A stretch of DNA of 16,726 bases from positions 1 to 16,726 of the forward strand of contig CANRDH010000018.1 in the NCBI GenBank assembly GCA_947629295.1, given 5' to 3'. How positions within the stretch are numbered: position 1 is the stretch's first letter; every line of letters begins with the position of its first letter. The stretch is from an uncultured Clostridia bacterium. GTDB taxonomy: Bacteria > Bacillota > Clostridia > Oscillospirales > Acutalibacteraceae. Position numbers and translations under genes: made by a program. Below the pieces are notes generated by a model. That model searched no databases. It saw only the letters and a list, made by a program, of their open reading frames with translations, and was not told the origin of the DNA. Below, piece by piece: positions 1 through 7,897 of the stretch.

Positions 1-1146
1 GCAAGAATACTTTATCATATTATAAAGCCGTTTTTCAGGAAGGATATATGGCTTATTTCCGACAGAACAAATAAAGCCGATGATAACGGAGAGGCATTTT
101 TCAAATATATGCAGAAGGTGAAAAATAAAAAGATAAAATGCTATTTTGTCATAGATGGGAATTCCGATGAGGGCAAGAGAATGGCGAAAATCGGAAAGAC
201 TATCTCAACTAATTCAAAAAAACACAAAATATACCATCTTCTCAGTTCGTATATTATATCCTCGCAGGGAAATAACCCTGTAGTGAATCCTTTCCTTAAA
301 GGAAATATGTATTATAGGGATATTCTTTGCAAAAACCGTTTTGTGTTTTTGCAGCATGGTGTTACAAAGGACGATATATCTTCGTGGCTTAATCTTTATA
401 ACAGAAATATTTTCGGATTTGTTGTAACGACGAACCAGGAGTATAAGTCAATTTTTGACTATGATTATTTCTACAAGCCGGAAAATGTGTGGCTTACGGG
501 ATTCCCGAGAAACGATTTGCTTTATCATGATGAAAAGAAATATATTACTTTTATGCCTACATGGAGAAAATCTCTTATGAAATATCCCGACCCGGCTACG
601 GGAATATGGATAATACGAGATGACTTTAAGGAAAGCAAGTACTATCATTTCTACAATTCGCTTTTAAATAACGAAAGACTTCTGGAGGCTGCAAAAAAAT
701 ACGGCTATAAGGTTTGCTGCAAGCCTCACCCGATTATTGAGCCGTATATTGATTTATTTGATAAAAATGAAGACGTTCTTTTCTTTGATACGGAAAAGAC
801 CTACCGTGAGATTTTTGCTGAAAGCAATCTTATGCTTACAGACTATTCATCTGTTGCGTTTGATTTTGCATATCTCAGAAAACCCATTATATACACTCAA
901 TTCGATAAGGAGACGTTTTTCAGCGGAGAACATTCATATACGGAGGGCTATTACGATTATGAGCGTGACGGCTTTGGAGAGATTGTATATGATATAGATT
1001 CGACTGTGGACCTTATAATAGATTATATGAAAAATGATTGCAAAATCAAGGATAAATACCTTGAAAGAATAAATAATACCTTTGCCTTCAGTGATAAAAA
1101 TTGCAGTGAAAGGGTATATAAAAAGCTTATACAGGGTAATAAGTGA
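1..1146 (+). CDS. CDP-glycerol glycerophosphotransferase family protein, 5'-truncated by the window edge
   Basis: The reading frame is open from base 1, so the first ATG at 109 is internal and the gene begins outside the window; 381 residues are visible. Residues before that ATG include WLISDRTNKADDNGEAFF, typical of the N-terminal side of the TagB/TagF catalytic domain. Further family signatures follow: an LQHGV motif with the conserved His (around base 350), TFMPTWR, CKPHP and LMLTDYSSVAFDFAYLRKP near the C-terminus. The family moves glycerol phosphate (or a related polyol phosphate) from a CDP-activated donor to a membrane-bound acceptor at the cytoplasmic face when building teichoic-acid-like polymers. 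The exact role (priming, polymerisation or capsule decoration) cannot be decided here. A terminator follows directly, so this is the last gene of its transcript. The acyltransferase operon downstream may modify the polymer it helps make; that link is inference. Confidence 0.9.
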   Translation, partial: ARILYHIIKPFFRKDIWLISDRTNKADDNGEAFFKYMQKVKNKKIKCYFVIDGNSDEGKRMAKIGKTISTNSKKHKIYHLLSSYIISSQGNNPVVNPFLKGNMYYRDILCKNRFVFLQHGVTKDDISSWLNLYNRNIFGFVVTTNQEYKSIFDYDYFYKPENVWLTGFPRNDLLYHDEKKYITFMPTWRKSLMKYPDPATGIWIIRDDFKESKYYHFYNSLLNNERLLEAAKKYGYKVCCKPHPIIEPYIDLFDKNEDVLFFDTEKTYREIFAESNLMLTDYSSVAFDFAYLRKPIIYTQFDKETFFSGEHSYTEGYYDYERDGFGEIVYDIDSTVDLIIDYMKNDCKIKDKYLERINNTFAFSDKNCSERVYKKLIQGNK

Positions 1147-1147
1147 G

Positions 1148-1209
1148 AAAACAGCCAAAGCCTTATATGCTGCAGTGAACTGCGGCATACAGGGGTTGAG
1201 GCTGTTTTT
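1148..1209 (+). terminator. Rho-independent terminator after the glycerophosphotransferase gene
   Basis: A 9-bp perfect outer stem (AAAACAGCC at 1148-1156 with GGCTGTTTT at 1200-1208) ends in a T run. Inside it a second, imperfect stem pairs 1161-1175 with roughly 1180-1193 (TATGCTGCAG against CTGCGGCATA). It starts two bases after the stop codon and separates the teichoic-acid-type gene from the acyltransferase operon. Confidence 0.85.
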
Positions 1210-1308
1210 GCGGAGTGTCTAAAGATTATATTTTAAGAAGAAATATCCTGTGTTTTTTGTGCAAATCACCGTTTTACAAAATTGTAATAAAAAAAGGAAC
1301 TAAACTTC

Positions 1309-1337
1309 TTGATATTATTTATTTGGTGGAGTAAAAT
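1309..1337 (+). promoter_or_regulatory. Sigma-A-like promoter of the MBOAT/FkbH operon
   Basis: TTGATA (1309-1314) and TAAAAT (1332-1337) are separated by exactly 17 bases, and each differs from consensus at one position. Transcription would start near 1344, leaving a leader of about 37 bases before the ATG at 1381. It lies after the preceding terminator in an AT-rich gap. The same bases overlap a possible TTG start of a longer reading frame, which argues against that start. Confidence 0.55.
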
Positions 1338-1380
1338 AAATTTATGTTGTTGGAATTTTGTAGAATTTTGGAGAAATGAA

Positions 1381-2802
1381 ATGGTATTTTCGTCTTTGTT
1401 CTTTTTGTATGTTTTTTTGCCTGTTTGTCTGATTTTTTATTATCTGTGCAGAACCATCAATCAGAAAAATGTTGTTCTTGTTATATCCTCTCTTGTTTTT
1501 TACGCATGGGGCGAGCCGGTGTGGGTATGCCTTCTCATTGTAAGCGCGTTTGTCAACTGGCTTGCTTCAGGGTTTATCAGTTCACTTGGAGGGGAAAAAA
1601 AGAAAAAACTTGTAGCTGCTGCGGCGATAATTTTTGATCTTGGTTTGCTTATTGTTTTTAAATACAGCGGATTTATTGTAGAGAATATAAATGCGGTTAC
1701 CGGACTCGGAATACCTGTTCCGAATATAGTCATGCCTATCGGTATAAGCTTCTTTACATTTCAGGCTATTTCCTATGTTATGGACTGTCTGTGGGGTACT
1801 GTGGAGCCGCAGAAAAATTATTTTAAATTTTTGCTTTATCTGTCGCTGTTTCCTCAGCTTGTTGCCGGACCTATTGTTCGGTACAGCGTTATTGATAAGG
1901 AAATTTCGGACAGAAAAATAAAGGCTGTAGATATCAGCGAGGGCGCAAAAAGAGTAATTCTCGGAATTGCAAAAAAGGTTATAATAGCAAATAATCTTTA
2001 TGCCGTTGTCGAGCAGTTCTTTGGAACGGATATAACAAATCTGTCTTTTTTCGGAACGTGGTATACGGTCATTCTCTATTCTCTTTATGTTTATTTCGAT
2101 TTCAGCGGCTATTCGGATATTGCTATAGGTCTGGGAAGAATGTTCGGCTTCCATTTCAACGAAAACTTTAACTATCCGTTTATCTGTAAAACTATCAGCG
2201 AGTTCTGGCAGAGGTGGCATATTTCTTTAAGTTCATTTTTCAGAGATTATCTGTTCTATGTGCCTATCTTCGGCAAGCCGAGAAAGTATTTTAACCTGTT
2301 TCTTGTTTGGTTCTGCACCGGTATGTGGCACGGTGCTTCGTGGAATTTTATTTTTTGGGGTCTTTATTTCGGAATATTCATATTTATCGAAACAAAAATC
2401 GGAAAGAAAAGGCTTAAAAAATGGAATAAGGTATGGACTCATATTTACAGTAAGATAATAATAGTTATAGGTTTTGGTATATTCTATTTTACCGACCTCG
2501 GGCAGCTCGGAAGGTTCTTTATGAATATTTCCGGAATAAGTATGCTGACAAACGGAAACGCGCTTTGGGATGTACTGACAAGGGATTCGCTGCTTAATAA
2601 TCTTTTCCTGATTATTTTTGCAATAATCGTATCAATGCCTGTGCTTCAAAAAGTTAAATATTTCTTCTACAAATGGGGAAATAATAAAGTATATGCGGTA
2701 GGCCAGATTGGCGGAACGCTTATATGCTGTGCATTGCTGATTTTATCGAGTATATTGCTTGTTGACAATACAAATAATCCGTTCCTGTATTTTCGTTTCT
2801 GA
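1381..2802 (+). CDS. Membrane-bound O-acyltransferase (MBOAT), AlgI/DltB-like
   Basis: A 473-residue polytopic membrane protein. It opens with MVFSSLFFLYVFLPV, the usual AlgI-type start, and GGAG (1370-1373) sits 7 bases upstream, so I chose the ATG at 1381 over the longer frame from TTG 1309. Family signatures in order are FPQLVAGPIVRY (about 157-168), YFDFSGYSDIAIGLGRMFG (238-256), FWQRWHISLS (275-284, His280) and TGMWHGASWN (313-322, His317). These His residues correspond to the conserved MBOAT pair, the second being the usual catalytic one. MBOATs of this branch pass an acyl group from a cytoplasmic donor, such as carrier-protein-bound D-alanine in Dlt, across the membrane towards an extracellular glycopolymer with an SGNH-type partner. 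Such a partner is encoded 15 bases downstream and a carrier protein ends the operon, so an ACP-bound donor is likely. The acyl group is unknown. Confidence 0.93.
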   Translation: MVFSSLFFLYVFLPVCLIFYYLCRTINQKNVVLVISSLVFYAWGEPVWVCLLIVSAFVNWLASGFISSLGGEKKKKLVAAAAIIFDLGLLIVFKYSGFIVENINAVTGLGIPVPNIVMPIGISFFTFQAISYVMDCLWGTVEPQKNYFKFLLYLSLFPQLVAGPIVRYSVIDKEISDRKIKAVDISEGAKRVILGIAKKVIIANNLYAVVEQFFGTDITNLSFFGTWYTVILYSLYVYFDFSGYSDIAIGLGRMFGFHFNENFNYPFICKTISEFWQRWHISLSSFFRDYLFYVPIFGKPRKYFNLFLVWFCTGMWHGASWNFIFWGLYFGIFIFIETKIGKKRLKKWNKVWTHIYSKIIIVIGFGIFYFTDLGQLGRFFMNISGISMLTNGNALWDVLTRDSLLNNLFLIIFAIIVSMPVLQKVKYFFYKWGNNKVYAVGQIGGTLICCALLILSSILLVDNTNNPFLYFRF

Positions 2803-2817
2803 TAAGAGGAGTTATAG

Positions 2818-4299
2818 ATGGATAACAAAGATGTGGAATTCAAAAGAAAAAAGGGTCTTAATAATATGAGCAGAAAAGGCGTAGAGCACGGATTTGCAGT
2901 TATCTCCCTGATGATAACCGTCCCCGTTTTTATTGCCATAGCTATACTTATGATTGTTCTGCCCCGTCCTGAGAAATCTGAAATAGAAAAGCGAAAGCTT
3001 GCTCAAATGCCGGAGTTCACATTTGATTCGTATATTTCCGGTGAATATACCTCCGGAGTTACCGAGTATTATGATGATACTGTTCCTTACCGTGATAATT
3101 TAAAGAATGTGGGGTATAGTTTTAAATCACTTTTCGGTATACATACAGAAGACGAGGTAAAGGTTATCGGAAAACCAAGCGTTGTTAAACCACTAAATGA
3201 TGATAAAGATAAGTCGGGCGAAAGTTCAGCGCCGAGTAAGGATGAAAACTCCAAGCTTGAATCACAGCAGGAGAGCGAAAGCTCAACAGAAAACAGTAAG
3301 CCGGAGGAAAGCAAAACTGAATCATCTCAGGAGTCGCAGAAGGAATCCTCAAAGGAAGAGGAGGTTACCGTTGAAAACGGTATAATCGTTGTAAAGAGCA
3401 ACGGTCATTACCGTGCGCTGGAGCTATTCGGAGGCGGAAGCGGAAGCACCTATGCAAAGGCACTTAACAATTTCCATAAGGACCTCGGCGACAGTGTTAA
3501 AATATATTCATTGATAGCGCCTCTGGCAAGCGAATATTATACGCCTGACAGTTATTCGGATTTCAATGCCAGTCAGAAGGACAGTATTGAGAGCATTGAG
3601 AGTAAGCTTGACAAGGATATTGTATCCGTAGATATTACCGATGTATTGGGTGAGCATAAGGATGAGGAAATATATTTCCGCACCGACCATCACTGGACGC
3701 CCCTCGGAGCATATTATGCGGCGCAGACCTTTGCAAAGGCGGCGGGGCTTGATTTCAAGGAACTCGATACATATAAGAAGAACGATATGGAAGGCTTTGT
3801 AGGAACAATGTACGGCTTTACGGGAGATGCAAATCTCAATAAGGACAGCGAGGTATTTTCGTATTATACTCCCGATAATATCGATAAATGTATGACCTAC
3901 TACTACACAACGGATTTTAAATACACCGGAAAAGGAAAATTCTTCAACGGCGTTGGAGATGTGAGAAGTGCATATCTGACCTTTATGGGCGGAGATGAAC
4001 AGGTCGTAAAGGTAAAAACCAATGTCAAAAACGGCAAAAAACTGCTGATTGTCAAGGACAGCTACGGAAATGCCATACCCGGATATCTGTTCGGCTCATA
4101 TGAGGAAATATATGTTGTCGATATGAGATACTTTAAACTGAATCTTGTTGATTTTGCAAAGCAGTGTAAAATTACAGATATGCTTTTCGCCATGGTTTCA
4201 TACTCAGCCGTCGGAGATAATGCGGATAATCTGGAAAATCTCAGAACTCAGGCAAAGGGCAAGAAAATAGTTGACGGTGGTCTGAAGGACGAGGATTGA
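2818..4299 (+). CDS. DHHW family / AlgJ-like SGNH acyl-transfer partner, membrane-anchored
   Basis: A 493-residue protein with a clear GAGGAG ribosome site before the ATG at 2818. A short basic cytoplasmic segment and one membrane helix (about 25-48) anchor an extracellular domain. The family hallmark DHHW is at 290-293 (FRTDHHWTPLGAYYAAQTF). A later IVKDSYGNA segment (411-419) supplies Ser415. The order Asp-x-His before Ser matches AlgX/AlgJ proteins, where the SGNH triad is rearranged; that Asp290, His292 and Ser415 are catalytic here is inferred. Residues about 125-182 are a low-complexity Ser/Glu/Lys/Gln linker inserted between the membrane-proximal part and the catalytic part. In known systems such proteins complete acyl transfer to the polymer after the MBOAT step. 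Its position right behind the MBOAT gene fits that role. Confidence 0.88.
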   Translation: MDNKDVEFKRKKGLNNMSRKGVEHGFAVISLMITVPVFIAIAILMIVLPRPEKSEIEKRKLAQMPEFTFDSYISGEYTSGVTEYYDDTVPYRDNLKNVGYSFKSLFGIHTEDEVKVIGKPSVVKPLNDDKDKSGESSAPSKDENSKLESQQESESSTENSKPEESKTESSQESQKESSKEEEVTVENGIIVVKSNGHYRALELFGGGSGSTYAKALNNFHKDLGDSVKIYSLIAPLASEYYTPDSYSDFNASQKDSIESIESKLDKDIVSVDITDVLGEHKDEEIYFRTDHHWTPLGAYYAAQTFAKAAGLDFKELDTYKKNDMEGFVGTMYGFTGDANLNKDSEVFSYYTPDNIDKCMTYYYTTDFKYTGKGKFFNGVGDVRSAYLTFMGGDEQVVKVKTNVKNGKKLLIVKDSYGNAIPGYLFGSYEEIYVVDMRYFKLNLVDFAKQCKITDMLFAMVSYSAVGDNADNLENLRTQAKGKKIVDGGLKDED

Positions 4300-4363
4300 C
4301 AGGAGTACTGTAATATTAATGGGTCGTAAACTGAGGTTTGCGTCTTTGTGATGGGGTGGATAT

Positions 4364-6160
4364 ATGAAGGAACTTGAATATCCGTTTGACAGCGATTATA
4401 TAATTAAAAAGAGAAAGTCGCTAAGACGTATGCTCCTGGCTGACGGCAGGGACAGACTAAGGAAGAAGATTGCCGTTTTCGGCGGTTCCACGACTAATGA
4501 TATAGTTGTATACCTTGAGCTGTTTTTGCTCGACCGGGGAATTGAACCGGAATTTTATCAATCTGAATACAATCAGTATTGGCAGGACGCTATGTACCCC
4601 AGTGAAGAGCTTATAAATTTTTCCCCCGATATTGTTTATATCCATACTACAAGCCGCAATATCGTAAATTACCCTTCGGTTTCAGACTCTAAGGAGCAGG
4701 TCGGGGAAAAGCTCAGAACGGAATATTTAAAGTTTGAGCAGATTTGGGATAAGATAACGGAAACATATCATTGTCCGATAATACAGAATAATTTTGAAAT
4801 GCCGTTTTACAGGCTTATGGGAAATAAAGACTGCTCCGATTACAGAGGGCGCTCGAATTTTGTCAGCAGACTGAATCGGTTGTTCTATGAGTATGCGGAA
4901 AAGAATGAGGGCTTTTATATAAACGATATCAACTTTATATCCGCTTCATACGGTCTGAGGCGATGGAGCGACCCGTCATACTGGAATATGTATAAATATG
5001 CGATGTGCACCGAGGCTATTCCTGAATTTTCCTTTAATCTGTCCAATATAATAAAATCCGTATTCGGAAGAAATAAAAAGGCGCTTGCACTTGACCTCGA
5101 CAATACTCTTTGGGGAGGAGTTGTCGGTGACGACGGTGTTGACGGCATACAGATAGGTCAGGAAACGGGTGTTTCACAATCGTATTATGAATTTCAAAGC
5201 TATGTAAAACAGCTTAAGGATATCGGTGTGATTCTTACGATATGCTCAAAGAATGATTATGAAAATGCAATAGCGGGTCTTAATCACCCTGAGGGGGCGC
5301 TCAGACCTGAGGATTTCATAATAATTAAAGCAAATTGGGAAAATAAGGACAGAAATATAATTGAAACAGCAAATGAGTTGAATATTTTTCCCGACGCGAT
5401 AGTATTTGCCGACGATAACCCCGCCGAAAGGGAAATTGTACGTGCGCAGGTTCAGGGCGTTGCGGTACCTCAGATGGACAGTGTTGAAAATTATATTATG
5501 AATATAGACAGAAGCGGATATTTTGAGGTTACCAATTTCAGTACTGATGATATCAAGAGAAACGAAATGTATAAAGCTAATGCGGAAAGAGCCGCTCAGC
5601 AAGCGTCGTTTTCCGATTACGGGGAATATCTTCTGAGCCTTGATATGAAGGCAGTTATTGATGATTTTATACCTGTTTATATTCAGAGGATAACACAGCT
5701 TACAAATAAAAGCAATCAGTTTAATGTGACTACTAAGCGTTATACATCAAGCGAAATGGAATCGGTATACCGCAGCGATGAATATATACGCCTTTACGGT
5801 AAGCTTACGGATAAATTTGGTGATAACGGGGTCGTTTCAGTAGTTATAGGTAAAATCGACGGTGTTATCCTTAATATAGATTTATGGATAATGAGTTGCC
5901 GTGTTCTGAAAAGAGATATGGAGCTTGCGATGCTCGACAGGCTTGTAGAGCGCAGCAGGCAAAGAGGAATAAAGATTATAAGAGGATATTATTATCCGAC
6001 TGCAAAGAATAAAATGGTACGTGAGCTTTTTAAATCTTTCGGTTTTGCCAAAACAGATGAGGATTCGGACGGGAATACCGTTTGGGAGCTCAAAACGGAC
6101 GGTTATGCGAATAAAAACAATGTAATTACAGTAGAAGATAATTCTTCACTTACAAATTAA
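4364..6160 (+). CDS. FkbH-like HAD-IIIC family protein (putative glyceryl-ACP synthase)
   Basis: A 598-residue three-part protein. The N-terminal part (about 35-235) contains an FGGSTTNDIVVYLE segment at 39-52. The HAD domain begins with LALDLDNTLWGGVVGDDG (241-258), giving Asp244 and Asp246 as nucleophile and acid/base candidates, followed by ICSKND (293-298) and FADDNPAERE (348-357). A GNAT-like C-terminal part starts near 430 and includes TQLTNKSNQFNVTTKRYT (444-461). Characterised FkbH proteins of polyketide pathways dephosphorylate 1,3-bisphosphoglycerate and load the glyceryl group onto an acyl carrier protein as a thioester. Here a carrier protein gene starts 19 bases downstream, which fits, but no polyketide synthase is present. 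The partners are instead an MBOAT and a DHHW protein, suggesting the product is used for surface decoration. Family assignment is firm; the substrate is inference. Confidence 0.88.
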   Translation: MKELEYPFDSDYIIKKRKSLRRMLLADGRDRLRKKIAVFGGSTTNDIVVYLELFLLDRGIEPEFYQSEYNQYWQDAMYPSEELINFSPDIVYIHTTSRNIVNYPSVSDSKEQVGEKLRTEYLKFEQIWDKITETYHCPIIQNNFEMPFYRLMGNKDCSDYRGRSNFVSRLNRLFYEYAEKNEGFYINDINFISASYGLRRWSDPSYWNMYKYAMCTEAIPEFSFNLSNIIKSVFGRNKKALALDLDNTLWGGVVGDDGVDGIQIGQETGVSQSYYEFQSYVKQLKDIGVILTICSKNDYENAIAGLNHPEGALRPEDFIIIKANWENKDRNIIETANELNIFPDAIVFADDNPAEREIVRAQVQGVAVPQMDSVENYIMNIDRSGYFEVTNFSTDDIKRNEMYKANAERAAQQASFSDYGEYLLSLDMKAVIDDFIPVYIQRITQLTNKSNQFNVTTKRYTSSEMESVYRSDEYIRLYGKLTDKFGDNGVVSVVIGKIDGVILNIDLWIMSCRVLKRDMELAMLDRLVERSRQRGIKIIRGYYYPTAKNKMVRELFKSFGFAKTDEDSDGNTVWELKTDGYANKNNVITVEDNSSLTN

Positions 6161-6179
6161 ATACAAAGGAGAAATCAGA

Positions 6180-6422
6180 ATGGACGCTAAAGAAATTTAT
6201 GAAAGACTGAATAAGGTTTTCAGAGATGTATTTGATGATGACGATATCACAGTAAAGGCAGAAACCACTGCCAACGACATTGAGGATTGGGACAGCCTTG
6301 AGCATATCACGCTCATGTCAGCAGTCCAAAAGGAATTTAAGGTAAAATTTACAATGGGTGAAATTGCGTCAATGAAGAATGTTGGGGAAATGGTTCAGAT
6401 TATAGAGCAAAGGGCAAAATAA
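6180..6422 (+). CDS. Acyl carrier protein
   Basis: An 80-residue acidic protein with the phosphopantetheine attachment motif DWDSLEHITLM (36-46), Ser39 being the modified residue. Size and helical pattern are those of a stand-alone ACP. The ribosome site AAAGGAG (6165-6171) lies 8 bases before the ATG. It is the last gene of the operon and a terminator follows. Because it is co-transcribed with an FkbH-type enzyme, it is probably its dedicated acceptor rather than the fatty-acid ACP, in the same way that DltC serves DltA and DltB. It needs a 4'-phosphopantetheinyl transferase, which is not in this window. That it carries a glyceryl group is inferred from the FkbH family. Confidence 0.92.
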   Translation: MDAKEIYERLNKVFRDVFDDDDITVKAETTANDIEDWDSLEHITLMSAVQKEFKVKFTMGEIASMKNVGEMVQIIEQRAK

Positions 6423-6450
6423 TAAAGGAATCTGCGTATTATAATTATTC

Positions 6451-6498
6451 AGGAGCTGCCATATGAGCGTAAGATAAACGCTGTGTGGCAGCTCCTTT
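6451..6498 (+). terminator. Terminator between convergent transcripts
   Basis: AGGAGCTGCCA (6451-6461) pairs perfectly with TGGCAGCTCCT (6486-6496). The stem extends imperfectly inwards (TATGAGCGT against ACGCTGTG) around a small loop, and a short T run follows. It lies between the acyl carrier protein gene on + and the cysteine desulfurase-like gene on -, so it may act in both directions. The weak T tract lowers certainty about efficiency. Confidence 0.7.
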
Positions 6499-6521
6499 AA
6501 TTCTGCATGATGAAATAATAT

Positions 6522-7652
6522 TCAGGATAACCTTGACAGAATATATGCAAGCCTGTCCATATCATTCATACTTGTAAAGACGGAGGGTGATATTCTCACG
6601 GCACCGTATTCGAGAGTTCCCATTGCTTCATGAGCATTGGGGGCACAATGAAGTCCTGCACGGACAGCTATACCGTTTTTGTTCAGTATGGCGGCAATTT
6701 CTTCACTGTCATGTCCGTCCGCATTGAATGACAGTACCGGAACGAAATATCTTTCATCAGGCATTGGAGTATAAAGCTTGATTTTAGGCAATTTTTCCAA
6801 TTTCCTGTAAAGATATCTTATCAGTCTGAATTCGTGAGCTGCAATTTTCTCAGGAGTTCGGGATTCTACAAATTCTATACCCTTTTTCAATCCCGCAATT
6901 CCCGGAAAATTCGGTGTTCCGCTTTCAAAGCGATCGGGAAGATCCTCAGGCTGCTCAAGCGAAAAGGAATTGCTGCCCGTTCCGCCTTCGATTATAGTCT
7001 TCATAGTCATGTTTTCCGACAGCAGCATAATTCCTGTCCCCATAGGGCCGTAAAGGCCTTTATGACCCGCTATGCATACCGCGTCATAGCCTTCGTGCAT
7101 ATCTATGGGGATAACCCCCGCGCTCTGAGCCGCGTCAACGATAAACAGCAATCCGTATGCGTGTGCCAGAGCACATAGTCTTTCTATCGGCAGCCTGATT
7201 CCCCATACGTTTGAGGCGTGAGTGCATACAATCATTTTTGTAAGACCGTTCATGGCATGACGGAAGCTGTCCACCGTTTTATCGTCATTTCCCGCAAATA
7301 CTTCCGCTTTTGTATAGCTTATTCCTTGATTTTTCATTCTTTCAAGCGGACGCATTACGGCATTGTGCTCCAGTGAGGATACAACGACATGGTCACCGCT
7401 TTGAAGAAGACCTTTGACAGCCATATTAAGCGAGGTTGTGCAGTTCGGAGTGAAAATAACCTTTTCTTCGTTTTCCATCCCGAAAAAACGTGCCGCTGTC
7501 CGACGTGCGGAATATATTGTTTCCGCGGCGGCAAGCGACATTCTGTGTCCGCTCCTGCCCGGGTTAGCCGATGTCCTCATTGCCGACGTTACTGCCGACT
7601 GCACAGACTGTGGCTTTGGGTAGGTTGTTGCAGAATTATCTAAATATATCAT
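6522..7652 (-). CDS. Cysteine desulfurase-like class V aminotransferase (PLP enzyme)
   Basis: A 376-residue cytoplasmic PLP protein of full family length. The start MIYLDNSATTYPKP is typical of the NifS/SufS-type superfamily. Other signatures are EHNA (95-98, His96 over the cofactor ring), VDAAQSAG (172-179, Asp173), AGHKGLYGP (195-203, Lys198 forming the PLP aldimine) and RAGLHCAPNAHEAMGT (331-346), whose Cys336 is the expected persulfide-forming residue. The enzyme would take sulfur from cysteine, or selenium from selenocysteine, releasing alanine. No isc, suf or scaffold gene is adjacent, so this is probably one of the accessory desulfurases rather than the main Fe-S enzyme. Its ATG overlaps the stop codon of the DUF3343 gene by 4 bases (ATGA), indicating translational coupling with a likely sulfur acceptor. 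Confidence 0.9.
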   Translation of the reverse strand: MIYLDNSATTYPKPQSVQSAVTSAMRTSANPGRSGHRMSLAAAETIYSARRTAARFFGMENEEKVIFTPNCTTSLNMAVKGLLQSGDHVVVSSLEHNAVMRPLERMKNQGISYTKAEVFAGNDDKTVDSFRHAMNGLTKMIVCTHASNVWGIRLPIERLCALAHAYGLLFIVDAAQSAGVIPIDMHEGYDAVCIAGHKGLYGPMGTGIMLLSENMTMKTIIEGGTGSNSFSLEQPEDLPDRFESGTPNFPGIAGLKKGIEFVESRTPEKIAAHEFRLIRYLYRKLEKLPKIKLYTPMPDERYFVPVLSFNADGHDSEEIAAILNKNGIAVRAGLHCAPNAHEAMGTLEYGAVRISPSVFTSMNDMDRLAYILSRLS

Positions 7653-7882
7653 TTTTCACCGAGCCTTTCTGTACGCCCGATAACCTTGATACCGTGCTTG
7701 ATTAAAATTTTTTCGGCTTCGTCTGTTTTATCCTGATTTACAACTATACTGTAGCTGCAGCTTTTTTCATTGGCACGCCTTGCCGTTCTTTCAATTTCCG
7801 ATTTTATTCCGAACGACCTTAAAATTTTCTGTCCTCTGAGAGCGTAGGTAACAGACGACACCATAATAGCAGGTATGCCCAA
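7649..7882 (-). CDS. DUF3343 family small protein (putative S/Se carrier)
   Basis: A 77-residue protein read from a TTG at 7882-7880. A longer form from GTG at 7891 (80 residues) is possible, but that codon lies inside a near-perfect ribosome site (7897-7886), so the TTG is preferred. The sequence GIPAIMVSSVTYALRGQKIL, followed by a two-layer alpha/beta pattern ending in LIKHGIKVIGR, fits DUF3343. A Cys-Ser-Tyr segment holds the only cysteine (Cys42 in this numbering), where the family usually keeps its functional Cys. Members are described as putative sulfur or selenium carrier-like proteins and often neighbour desulfurases. The 4-base overlap with the desulfurase-like gene supports a role as its persulfide acceptor; that is inference. 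Confidence 0.78.
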   Translation of the reverse strand: MGIPAIMVSSVTYALRGQKILRSFGIKSEIERTARRANEKSCSYSIVVNQDKTDEAEKILIKHGIKVIGRTERLGEK

Positions 7883-7885
7883 TTT

Positions 7886-7897
7886 GATCACCTCTCT
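7886..7897 (-). promoter_or_regulatory. Near-consensus ribosome binding site that sets a TTG start
   Basis: On the minus strand AGAGAGGTGATC matches the full anti-16S complement AAGGAGGTGATC at 10 of 12 positions, with the last nine bases contiguous. The TTG at 7882 follows three bases after the extended match, about 8 bases from its GAGG core. The in-frame GTG at 7891 lies within the site and is an unlikely start. Confidence 0.65.

Noticed and set aside
109..1146. ATG at 109 as the start of the glycerophosphotransferase gene
   Set aside because: The frame stays open to base 1 and encodes conserved family residues before this ATG, so it is internal.
1309..1380. N-terminal extension of the MBOAT from TTG 1309
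   Set aside because: The extension has no family similarity, overlaps a likely promoter and lacks a ribosome site, while the ATG at 1381 has both a GGAG site and the typical AlgI-type start.
1582..2220. 212-residue open frame antisense to the MBOAT gene
   Set aside because: It mirrors conserved MBOAT codons, has low-complexity composition and no ribosome site.
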